From Desulfobacteraceae bacterium (lineage in GTDB: Bacteria; Desulfobacterota; Desulfobacteria; Desulfobacterales; SG8-13), in the NCBI GenBank assembly GCA_029287875.1, contig JARFQH010000175.1, positions 1-6,050 on the forward strand: 6,050 bases of DNA, given 5' to 3'. The notes under the pieces are model-generated. The model was not told the DNA's origin. It saw nothing but the letters and a program-made list of their open reading frames with translations, and searched no databases. Below, in pieces: positions 1 through 5,753 of the stretch (its first letter is position 1; the number at the start of each line of letters is the position of its first letter). A program made the translations under genes and the position numbers.

Positions 1-779
1 ACGAAAAGCCGAACGCGACGGCCGGCCTTGTTCATCAGTTCACGCGGCAGCAGGGCCGTGCGAAGTCGGGGATGCAACACGCCCAGAAGCTGGAAGAGCA
101 GGCTGTTCCGCCCCGGGAAAAATACCGGCAGCACGGCCGCCTGGGTGCGCCGGGCGATGGCCGCCACATGCAGACTCCAAGCCGGATCGGCCACCCGTCC
201 CTTCTTCCAGCGGAAACTGGCGACCTCGCCAGCTGGAAATGTCGCCAGAACACCACCGGCTTTCAACCATGCCAGTGCGGTTTTCAGTCCTCTCAGGTTC
301 CCCTTCTCCGATCCGGGGGCCTCGAAAGGGTCAACCGGTACAATGGTGTCACCGATGCCGTCCACGCGTTTTAGAAGGTAGTTTGCCAGAATCCGAAGGT
401 CGGATCGCACCTGCAGCAGCACCGTTCCAAGGATGACGCCTTCGACGCCGCCGAACGGATGATTGGCCACTACCACCAGCGGCCCCCGCGTCGGGATGTT
501 GCGCAGGTCCTCCGCACTGAGTTCGTAGCCAACCCCCATCGATGTCAAAGCACTTTGAAATATTTCCAGTGGGCCTTTGCACGCATCCAATGTTTCATGA
601 TATTCGGCATAGCACCGGTTCACGCGGTCGAGGTGCAGGAGCGTTTCGACAGCCGGCTGAATCAATGCCATCGTCCGGCGCATAACCTGCGAATCGAATC
701 CGGAGGTCAGATCGATCAGTTTCGGCGATTGCGGCGTCAAGTGGCGGTGATCACGAAGATCAGCAAGACCTGTATTCAT
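1..779 (-). CDS. PlsC-like lysophospholipid acyltransferase, 3' end cut by window edge
   Basis: Reading from an ATG at 779 leftwards gives 259 residues with no stop before the window edge, so the C-terminus is missing. The protein carries the block NHPFGGVEG (residues 106-114), a variant of acyltransferase motif I NHxxxxD in which E113 stands in the acidic position. It also has FPAGEVA (181-187), the counterpart of the FPEGT acyl-acceptor motif, and a later FFPGRNS block (220-226). This pattern is typical of the lysophospholipid acyltransferase (LPLAT) superfamily branch often annotated as hemolysin-like, whose members move an acyl chain onto a lysophospholipid or related lipid at the inner membrane. 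Some relatives carry a C-terminal GNAT-type domain; whether this one does cannot be seen. The only upstream purine-rich signal is a weak GGTAGG about 10 bases before the ATG. It is divergent from the DedA/ATP-grasp gene. The family call is solid; substrate is unknown. Confidence 0.85.
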   Translation of the reverse strand, partial: MNTGLADLRDHRHLTPQSPKLIDLTSGFDSQVMRRTMALIQPAVETLLHLDRVNRCYAEYHETLDACKGPLEIFQSALTSMGVGYELSAEDLRNIPTRGPLVVVANHPFGGVEGVILGTVLLQVRSDLRILANYLLKRVDGIGDTIVPVDPFEAPGSEKGNLRGLKTALAWLKAGGVLATFPAGEVASFRWKKGRVADPAWSLHVAAIARRTQAAVLPVFFPGRNSLLFQLLGVLHPRLRTALLPRELMNKAGRRVRLF

Positions 780-1091
780 GGCGCTGCCTACCTTTCAGTG
801 CTTATGAAAAAATCGTGGGTAGCGTTTGACCGGCTATTGAACGGCACGTATTGTCATGGACCAGTTAACGCTGTAGCCTATTTTCCGTCCACAAATGGCC
901 CTTTTCCAAAATTTCGACGTCAACCGGCGGAATCGCATGTGCGGCATACAAGAGTACGCCTCCGCGCAATGCCGCTGATTTTCTTGAACTTTCAGAAAAT
1001 TGCACATTTCTGGATCGGAAACATATCAGTGCCCTTTATAAAACCGCGGATGGCAATAGCCTAACAATCAAGTCTGATAACATTATATTGC

Positions 1092-1114
1092 GCCGTTTTG
1101 GTTAGCAAAACGGC
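1092..1114. promoter_or_regulatory. Perfect 9-bp inverted repeat, candidate operator
   Basis: GCCGTTTTG (1092-1100) and CAAAACGGC (1106-1114) are exact reverse complements around a 5-base centre GTTAG. No T-run follows the stem on either strand, so an intrinsic terminator is unlikely. The site sits in AT-rich sequence between two divergent genes, about 145 bases before the DedA/ATP-grasp start and 310 before the acyltransferase start. That suits a dimeric regulator binding site. The repeat is seen directly; its role is inference. Confidence 0.45.
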
Positions 1115-1200
1115 AGAATTATGTGAGGAATCGGCTAGTGACCGTTTATTAATGGCCCATTTCCCGCCGCGTCCCGTCATGACAGGATGCGACCTTGCCC

Positions 1201-1224
1201 TACGAATACAAATGCTCATTCGTA
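1201..1224. repeat. 7-bp inverted repeat upstream of the DedA/ATP-grasp gene
   Basis: TACGAAT (1201-1207) and ATTCGTA (1218-1224) are exact reverse complements separated by 10 bases. The two arms lie about one and a half helical turns apart, 35-58 bases before the start codon at 1259, so this could be an operator or a hairpin in the leader mRNA. A repeat of this length can occur by chance. Confidence 0.3.
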
Positions 1225-1258
1225 ATTACAAACGAGCTAAGACACTAAGGTCTACACC

Positions 1259-3094
1259 ATGATTGCCGATAGAAACCAGCCGCATCGCATCGGACGATCG
1301 GTCGTAATGATGTGTATCATACTCCTGATGGTCGCCCATGCGGCGCGGGCGGAGCGACGCAGTAACGGTGTTTCCGTCGACGGCGGTTTCTCGCGATTCT
1401 CATTCGCGGGATTGCCCGATACGCCGCCGCAGACACTCACTCCCTCCCCTTCCGATGCATTTCCTGTAGAACGAGCTTCCGCCCTCTTTTTCGGTAAGCG
1501 GATAGAGGGTGCCGGCGGGTTGGTGATAACCATGATTCTAATCGCCCTGGCGACCCTTGTCAGCGAAGATTTGACCTGCATCGGAGCCGGACTGATGGCC
1601 GCCGGAGGTGCCATCGGCCTGACGCCGGCCGTGGCGGCATCGTTTACCGGCATCTTTGTGGGCGACATTCTGCTGTATCTGGCCGGCCGCTTCATCGGCC
1701 AACCGGCCCTTCGCCGCCCGCCACTCAAGTGGGTCATCAAAAGCGACGACGTCGCTCGCGCTTCACGCTGGTTTGCCGCCAAGGGGGCGGTCATCGTCCT
1801 GACGAGCCGCTTTTTGCCCGGCAGTCGACTGCCGACCTATTTCAGTGCCGGTATGCTGGGAGCCGACTTCCGGCGCTTTTCGCTGTATCTCGGACTTGCT
1901 GCCGCTCTGTGGACGCCCATCCTGGTCGGCGTATCAGCCCTGGTGGGGCATCAAATGTTCGCCTATTTCGATCTATTCAAACAATATGGCATATGGGTCC
2001 TGCTGGCAACCGTCCTGCTGCTGTGGCTAATCTTGAAGACGGTAGTCCCGGTTTTCAGCTCTCGCGGCCGCCGCCTGCTCCTATCGAGCTGGCGCCGCAA
2101 AACCCGTTGGGAATTTTGGCCGCCGACTGTCTTCTACCTTCCGGTCGCTGTCTACGTCCTGTGGCTCGGGATCAAACACCGCTCCCTGACGCTCTTTACC
2201 GCAGCCAATCCGGGAATACCCGACGGCGGATTTATCGGGGAGTCGAAATCGAGGATTCTAGAACAGCTGCAAGATCACGGTGAATTCGTGGCCCGCTTCG
2301 ACGTGATTCCGGCCGACATGACGACGTCGGCGAAAATCGAACGGGCCGAGGGGTTCATGCACCGGAACGGCGGGAGCTTCCCTGTTGTTCTCAAACCCGA
2401 TGCCGGTCAGCGCGGCACGGGTGTCGCCGTTATCAGAAACCGACCGCAACTCTACCATTATTTGGGGCACGCCGAGGGTGCCGCCATCATCCAGGAATAT
2501 GTGGACGGATATGAATACGGTGTCTTTTACTACCGCTATCCGGACGAAAACGAGGGAACCCTTTTTTCCATCACCGACAAACGTCTGTTGACGTTGACCG
2601 GAGACGGCCTGAGCACTCTCGAGCAGCTGATTCTGCAGGACGAACGGGCGATGTGCATGGCGCCTTTTCACTTCAGGCGCCATCAAGACCGGCTGTTTGA
2701 CGTGCCCCGTTTCGGTGAGAGAATCGCGCTGGTCGAGGTCGGAACGCATTGCCGCGGAGCACTTTTCTTAGACGGCAGCGCCGTTAGTTCGCCGGCCCTG
2801 GCATCCGTGATCGACAGGATCAGCAAACGGTTCGAGGGCTTTTATTTCGGTCGCTACGACATCCGGACTCCCTCGCTCGAGGACTTCCGAAAGGGACGAA
2901 ACTTCAAAATCGTCGAGCTGAACGGTGTGACCTCGGAAGCGACACACATCTACCAACCCGGAAACAGTATCTGGAGCGCCTACCGGACGTTGATGCGGCA
3001 GTGGCGGATCGCATTTGAAATCGGTGCCGCCAACCGCGGCCGCGGTGTGCAGCCATCCACCGCGCGCCGGCTGCTGGCCGCCCTGCTGACATGA
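1259..3094 (+). CDS. DedA/VTT membrane domain fused to an ATP-grasp ligase domain
   Basis: This 611-residue protein starts with a likely signal peptide: basic n-region, hydrophobic core at about 15-26, possible AxA cleavage after A31. A DedA/VTT-like domain follows at about 70-265, shown by E103-D104, the GDxxxYxxGRxxG pattern GDILLYLAGRFIG (135-147) and SRFLPGSRLPTYFSAG (183-198). DedA proteins act in membrane lipid-carrier movement (undecaprenyl phosphate or phospholipid flipping). A basic linker and another hydrophobic helix (about 289-305) lead to an ATP-grasp domain at about 320-595. This has K379 in VVLKPDAGQRGTGV, QEYVDG (412-417), GDGLSTLEQLI (448-458), and D534 and VELNG (552-556) as likely nucleotide and Mg2+ contacts. 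ATP-grasp enzymes typically join a carboxylate to an amine or thiol through an acyl phosphate. The start is supported by AAGG at 1247-1250, 8 bases upstream, and an in-frame stop at 1238-1240. Substrate is unknown; a membrane-linked ligation coupled to lipid movement is inference. Confidence 0.85.
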   Translation: MIADRNQPHRIGRSVVMMCIILLMVAHAARAERRSNGVSVDGGFSRFSFAGLPDTPPQTLTPSPSDAFPVERASALFFGKRIEGAGGLVITMILIALATLVSEDLTCIGAGLMAAGGAIGLTPAVAASFTGIFVGDILLYLAGRFIGQPALRRPPLKWVIKSDDVARASRWFAAKGAVIVLTSRFLPGSRLPTYFSAGMLGADFRRFSLYLGLAAALWTPILVGVSALVGHQMFAYFDLFKQYGIWVLLATVLLLWLILKTVVPVFSSRGRRLLLSSWRRKTRWEFWPPTVFYLPVAVYVLWLGIKHRSLTLFTAANPGIPDGGFIGESKSRILEQLQDHGEFVARFDVIPADMTTSAKIERAEGFMHRNGGSFPVVLKPDAGQRGTGVAVIRNRPQLYHYLGHAEGAAIIQEYVDGYEYGVFYYRYPDENEGTLFSITDKRLLTLTGDGLSTLEQLILQDERAMCMAPFHFRRHQDRLFDVPRFGERIALVEVGTHCRGALFLDGSAVSSPALASVIDRISKRFEGFYFGRYDIRTPSLEDFRKGRNFKIVELNGVTSEATHIYQPGNSIWSAYRTLMRQWRIAFEIGAANRGRGVQPSTARRLLAALLT

Positions 3095-3168
3095 AAACGG
3101 CATACCGATCACTTCCCGGAAGATAAGCACTGCCTGTCAGCCATATCGGTGCCACAGAAGTTGAATAG
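3095..3168 (+). other. Spacer after the DedA/ATP-grasp gene with an imperfect stem
   Basis: Just past the stop codon, GGCA-TA-CCGAT (3099-3109) can pair with ATCGGTGCC (3145-3153), giving nine base pairs broken by a 2-base bulge. Its 35-base loop contains a small CTTC/GAAG hairpin (3112-3122). No T-run follows, so this is not a canonical intrinsic terminator. It may be a 3' end structure or chance. Confidence 0.25.
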
Positions 3169-3193
3169 TCCGATTCGACCGTTTGAAATCGGA
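3169..3193. promoter_or_regulatory. Inverted repeat touching the aldolase -35 box, candidate operator
   Basis: TCCGATT (3169-3175) and AATCGGA (3187-3193) are exact reverse complements with an 11-base centre. The right arm overlaps the last two bases of the proposed -35 hexamer (3183-3188), and the hexamer lies mostly inside the dyad. A regulator bound here would block RNA polymerase. The repeat is seen; regulation is inferred from position. Confidence 0.4.
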
Positions 3194-3210
3194 TCGCCGC
3201 GTGGTATCAT
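3183..3210 (+). promoter_or_regulatory. Sigma70-type extended -10 promoter for the aldolase gene
   Basis: TTGAAA at 3183-3188 matches the -35 consensus at five of six bases. TATCAT at 3205-3210 matches the -10 consensus at five of six, with a 16-base spacer. A TG dinucleotide at 3202-3203 sits one base before the -10 hexamer, making an extended -10. Transcription would begin near 3217, leaving an mRNA leader of about 77 bases before the start codon at 3294. Confidence 0.6.
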
Positions 3211-3293
3211 TGTTCCACAAGAGTGAGAGTGCATGCGGACAGGTGACTTGAGGTCTTAAATAAAAACACACGAAAACCAGAAAGGTTTGCGAG

Positions 3294-3947
3294 ATGGCGG
3301 ATTACGAGGCCTTTAAGAATGAAGTACTTTCCAGTGCGCGGTGGCTGTGCGATAATGGCTTTTTCGGCGCCAAACTCGGTAGTGGCGGCAATGTTTCCCT
3401 GTACATGCGTGCCGAAAACCTGATCGTGATCACGCCGAGCCGCAAACCCTACCACAAGCTGTCGATCAATGACATTTGCGTCATCGATCCACAGCTCAAT
3501 TTAATCGAGGGTCACCTGCCACCCTCGATGGAATCGGCCATGCACGCCGGCGTTTACAAGAGCCGCTCGGATGTCAAAGCCGTGGTTCATACTCACCAGA
3601 TGTTTGCCAGTGTTCTGGCAGTGATCAAGCAGCCGATTCCAGCGCTCTTCGATGAAATCACTTATGAAATCGGTGCCGAAGTCGCCGTCATTCCTTATGC
3701 CCTCTCAGGCAGCGCGGCGCTGGTCGACAACGTGGTATCGGGGCTGCAGAACGGCTGCCGCTGCTACATCATCCAGAACCACGGTGCGCTCTGCCTCGGT
3801 GCGGACCTCGCCGAAGCGATGCACAATGCGGAACTGTTGGAAAAAACGGCCCAGGCTTATTTTTACGCACTGTGCAGCGGCCGCGAGATCAGCCGACTGC
3901 CTGATGATGCGGTTCAGAGGTTGCTGAGTATGCGAAAACAGAGTTAG
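3294..3947 (+). CDS. Class II aldolase/adducin family protein (FucA/AraD-like)
   Basis: The 217-residue product has the length of L-fuculose-1-phosphate aldolase (about 215) and the family's landmarks. GSGGNVSLY (29-37) is the phosphate-loop-like segment, followed by ITPSRKPYHKL (46-56). E80 in PPSME is the likely catalytic acid/base. H99 and H101 in VVHTHQ and H163 in QNHG are the likely Zn2+ ligands. The E-to-H spacing of 19 equals that of E. coli FucA (E73/H92), and the H-to-H spacing is within one residue. Such enzymes make or break a C-C bond next to a phosphorylated ketose, or act as epimerases or decarboxylases; the substrate here cannot be told. AAAGG at 3281-3285 lies 8 bases before the ATG. 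The gene has its own promoter and no co-directional partner in the window. Its TAG stop shares its last base with the left end of the palindromic element. Cytoplasmic. Confidence 0.9.
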   Translation: MADYEAFKNEVLSSARWLCDNGFFGAKLGSGGNVSLYMRAENLIVITPSRKPYHKLSINDICVIDPQLNLIEGHLPPSMESAMHAGVYKSRSDVKAVVHTHQMFASVLAVIKQPIPALFDEITYEIGAEVAVIPYALSGSAALVDNVVSGLQNGCRCYIIQNHGALCLGADLAEAMHNAELLEKTAQAYFYALCSGREISRLPDDAVQRLLSMRKQS

Positions 3948-4088
3948 TGTCCATCCACAGGCGGCATCTTTCGGCTCCGGTCGGCGTTCTCGCTTCCTGT
4001 CGATCCGCGGAGTAGCCCGCTACGCCTGCGGTCGCCAGCTCGCTACGGCCTTGCCCGGAACCAAAAACTACCACCTGTGGATGGACAC
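3947..4088. mobile_element. 142-bp palindromic element with 15-bp terminal inverted repeats (MITE/REP-like)
   Basis: The ends GTGTCCATCCACAGG (3947-3961) and CCTGTGGATGGACAC (4074-4088) are perfect reverse complements, and after one mismatch two more pairs follow inward. Inside, GGCTCCGG (3973-3980) pairs with CCGGAACC (4055-4062) with one C-A mismatch. A central hairpin forms at 4005-4031: CCGC/GCGG, GG/CC and GTAG/CTAC around a 4-base loop, with one mismatch and one bulged base. GAGTT occurs on both flanks (3941-3945 and 4089-4093), a possible 5-bp target duplication if one extra A at 3946 belongs to the element. No transposase is encoded; short open frames across it look like structure-driven accidents. 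Its place between convergent genes is typical for small non-autonomous repeats. It could also serve as an RNA hairpin at both 3' ends, although no T-run follows the stem on either strand. Confidence 0.65.
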
Positions 4089-4146
4089 GAGTTGCCTCCC
4101 GATCAATGCTTTTAATAAGACCGAAGCAACCGCAGCGAGTGAGCCC
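4089..4146. other. Spacer between the palindromic element and the FAH stop
   Basis: These 58 bases separate the right end of the element from the FAH stop codon. I see no stem followed by a T-run on either strand, so no intrinsic terminator can be assigned to either converging gene. The first five bases GAGTT repeat those at 3941-3945. Confidence 0.4.
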
Positions 4147-4992
4147 TCAATCCGGCAGCCGGTCGACGACGCGGTTGACGATGGCGCCGATCTTTTCGAT
4201 CCGGCACTCCACGACGTTACCGGCCGTCAGCACGACGGGCGGGTTACGGAAGTATCCCACCCCGCTCGGCGTACCGGTTGAAATCACGTCTCCCGGGTAA
4301 AGGGTCATGTCCTCGCTGATGAATTCGATCAAGGTGGCGACGTCGAAGATCATGTCCCGGCTGTTGCCGTCCTGCATGAGAATGCCGTCCACCGATGCCG
4401 TCAGCTGCAAATTCTGGATGTCGCCGATCTCCTCCATCGTCACAATGGCCGGTCCCAGTGGGGCAAAAGTGTCGAGGGACTTGCCGCGAAACCACTGTGA
4501 GTCGGCGAACTGGGCCTCGCGCCCGGAGACGTCGTTCATGATCGTCACGCCGGCCATCACATCACGGGCATCGTCTTTGCGAATCCGCTTTGCTTCCCTT
4601 CCGATCACCACCGCCAGTTCGACTTCCCAGTCGATTTTCCCGCAGCTGCGCGGCAGTAATATCGGATCGTAAGGACCGTTGAGGGTATTCGATCCCTTGC
4701 AGAAGAGAAACGGTTTGTCCGGTTGGTCGAATCCGCCCTCCTTGGCATGTTCAGCGTAGTTTTTCCCCAGGCAGATGATTTTAGAGGGCCGATCGAGCGG
4801 ACAGCCGCGTCGTATGGTCATCGGTTCGCCGATCGCGTCGAGGCCGGCGGCCTTGTCGAGCCAGCCGTTGCGAAAAAAGATTTCACCAATGTCGGGGATG
4901 TCGGGAAAATACCGCCGCAGATCGACGATGCGATCATCGATCTCGATTCCCGGCCGCTCCATTCCTTTAGGTCCGAAACGAATCAACCGCAT
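4147..4992 (-). CDS. Fumarylacetoacetate hydrolase (FAH) family protein
   Basis: Counting from the upstream ATG at 4998 the product is 283 residues; from the ATG at 4992, chosen here, it is 281. In the longer numbering, GKNYAEH (78-84) opens the FAH fold with H84 as the likely catalytic histidine. WEVELAVVIG (124-133) gives metal ligands E125 and E127, NDVSGR (155-160) gives D156, RGKSLDTFAP (171-180) gives the active-site lysine K173, and TGTPSGVG (241-248) is the conserved glycine loop. The family uses Mg2+ or Mn2+ to cleave or isomerise beta-diketo and 2-oxo acids in aromatic, sugar-acid or ureide breakdown; the substrate here is not decided. AGGGAG lies 8 bases before the second ATG but only 2 before the first, and relatives commonly begin M-[KR]-L-[IL]-R, which favours 4992. 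The first ATG would overlap the trmJ stop as ATGA. Last gene of the ndk-trmJ operon and probably co-translated with trmJ. Confidence 0.9.
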   Translation of the reverse strand: MRLIRFGPKGMERPGIEIDDRIVDLRRYFPDIPDIGEIFFRNGWLDKAAGLDAIGEPMTIRRGCPLDRPSKIICLGKNYAEHAKEGGFDQPDKPFLFCKGSNTLNGPYDPILLPRSCGKIDWEVELAVVIGREAKRIRKDDARDVMAGVTIMNDVSGREAQFADSQWFRGKSLDTFAPLGPAIVTMEEIGDIQNLQLTASVDGILMQDGNSRDMIFDVATLIEFISEDMTLYPGDVISTGTPSGVGYFRNPPVVLTAGNVVECRIEKIGAIVNRVVDRLPD

Positions 4993-4994
4993 TG

Positions 4995-5753
4995 TCATTG
5001 CTCCCTGCTGTTACGACCGTCTTCAAAGCACTTCCCGGCATACCAGTTGATCTGACGGCAAATTCCCCGGATGATGCTGACCTCCTTGGCCCTGAGCTGC
5101 ATCCGGGTGAAGAAATGGCGGATCCCGGCCATCCAGTAGTCCGGGTTTTCCGGGTTGATATAGTTGATGCGCACGAGAATATCCTTCAACTGATCGAACA
5201 TCCCGTCCAGTTCATGGCGGTTTGCCAGACGGGGAGCATATACCCCTGGCGCTCCCCGGTTGGCCCCGAAAAGCTCGTAGCAGATGACCATGACAGCCTG
5301 CGCCAGATTGAGAGACGCAAAGTCGGCCGTCGGGATATTGACCAGCCACTGGCAGTAGCGAATGTCTTCGTTGGTCAGTCCCCGGTCTTCCGGCCCGAAG
5401 AGCACGGCCACCTTATTGTTGCGGCTGATCGAAATCAATTCCTGGGCCAGTCGGGCCGGCGATTCGATAACCGCACGCTGGCGGCCGAGACGCGCCGTGG
5501 TGCCCACCACCAGATTGAAGGAAGCCAGAGCCTCCGTGAGGGTTTCAAAGACCTGCATTTTTTCGATCACATCGATGGCGGCATGGGTGGCCATTTTAAC
5601 AATGCGGGTCAGATCACAATTCTGCGGGGCAACCACCACCAGTTTATTGACGCCCATGTTACGCATGGCCCGGGCGGCGGCGCCGATGTTTTCCGGATAG
5701 CGGGGCCGGTTGAGGACGATGGTGATATGGTCCAGTTCGACGCCCTCTCGCAT
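4995..5753 (-). CDS. trmJ: tRNA (cytidine/uridine-32-2'-O)-methyltransferase TrmJ, SPOUT family
   Basis: The 252-residue product shows the three SPOUT (trefoil-knot) motifs of the TrmH/TrmJ group. These are RPRYPENIGAAARAMRNMG (16-34), where R28 aligns with the catalytic Arg23 of E. coli TrmJ; LFGPEDRGLTNED (118-130); and IPTADFASLNLAQAV (140-154), which forms the S-adenosylmethionine-binding knot. The C-terminal extension with NPENPDYWMAGIRHFFTR (200-217) is characteristic of TrmJ rather than other SpoU proteins. The enzyme adds a 2'-O-methyl group at position 32 of the tRNA anticodon loop, in the cytoplasm, as a dimer. Its ATG shares an A with the ndk stop (TGATG at 5755-5751) and no clear ribosome binding site is seen, so translation probably depends on coupling to ndk. 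Its stop abuts or overlaps the FAH start. Confidence 0.92.
   Translation of the reverse strand: MREGVELDHITIVLNRPRYPENIGAAARAMRNMGVNKLVVVAPQNCDLTRIVKMATHAAIDVIEKMQVFETLTEALASFNLVVGTTARLGRQRAVIESPARLAQELISISRNNKVAVLFGPEDRGLTNEDIRYCQWLVNIPTADFASLNLAQAVMVICYELFGANRGAPGVYAPRLANRHELDGMFDQLKDILVRINYINPENPDYWMAGIRHFFTRMQLRAKEVSIIRGICRQINWYAGKCFEDGRNSREQ

Larger units (their letters stand above)
780..1258. other. Gene-free divergent intergenic region
   Basis: This stretch separates the divergent acyltransferase and DedA/ATP-grasp genes and should hold both promoters. It is visibly richer in A/T than the flanking genes, especially around 990-1120. I see no convincing protein gene: open frames crossing it lack ribosome binding sites and protein-like composition. 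It contains a 9-bp-arm dyad at 1092-1114, a 7-bp-arm dyad at 1201-1224 and a weaker CAGAAA/TTTCTG dyad at 993-1012. A TATAAA at 1037-1042 lacks a matching -35 box at normal spacing, so I do not assign a promoter on either strand. Confidence 0.7.

Noticed and set aside
60..100. Possible frameshift near the end of the visible acyltransferase fragment
   Set aside because: On careful re-reading, the minus-strand frame continues without a stop (VLHPRLRTALLPREL), so the gene is intact up to the window edge.
1037..1042. TATAAA as a -10 box for the DedA/ATP-grasp gene or the acyltransferase
   Set aside because: No acceptable -35 hexamer lies 15-19 bases upstream on either strand.
459..1064. A 201-codon plus-strand open frame crossing the acyltransferase start and the intergenic region
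   Set aside because: More than half is antisense to the acyltransferase, the remainder looks like translated non-coding DNA, and there is no ribosome binding site.
1179..1262. A 27-residue plus-strand open frame ending in an ATGA overlap with the DedA/ATP-grasp start, possible leader peptide
   Set aside because: The overlap is neat, but there is no Shine-Dalgarno sequence before its ATG and no attenuator-like structure, so coincidence is more likely.
1252..1794. A 180-codon minus-strand open frame opposite the DedA domain
   Set aside because: Composition is low-complexity (A, R, P, S rich) with no motif; it lies entirely against a well-supported gene.
3889..4074. Small minus-strand open frame across the palindromic element
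   Set aside because: It is created by the element's palindromic sequence and the aldolase antisense strand; no start signal or protein-like pattern supports it.
3294..4992. A joint sugar-acid pathway linking the class II aldolase and the FAH enzyme
   Set aside because: Both families can appear in deoxy-sugar-acid breakdown, but the genes are convergent, separately transcribed and split by a repeat element, and neither substrate is identifiable.
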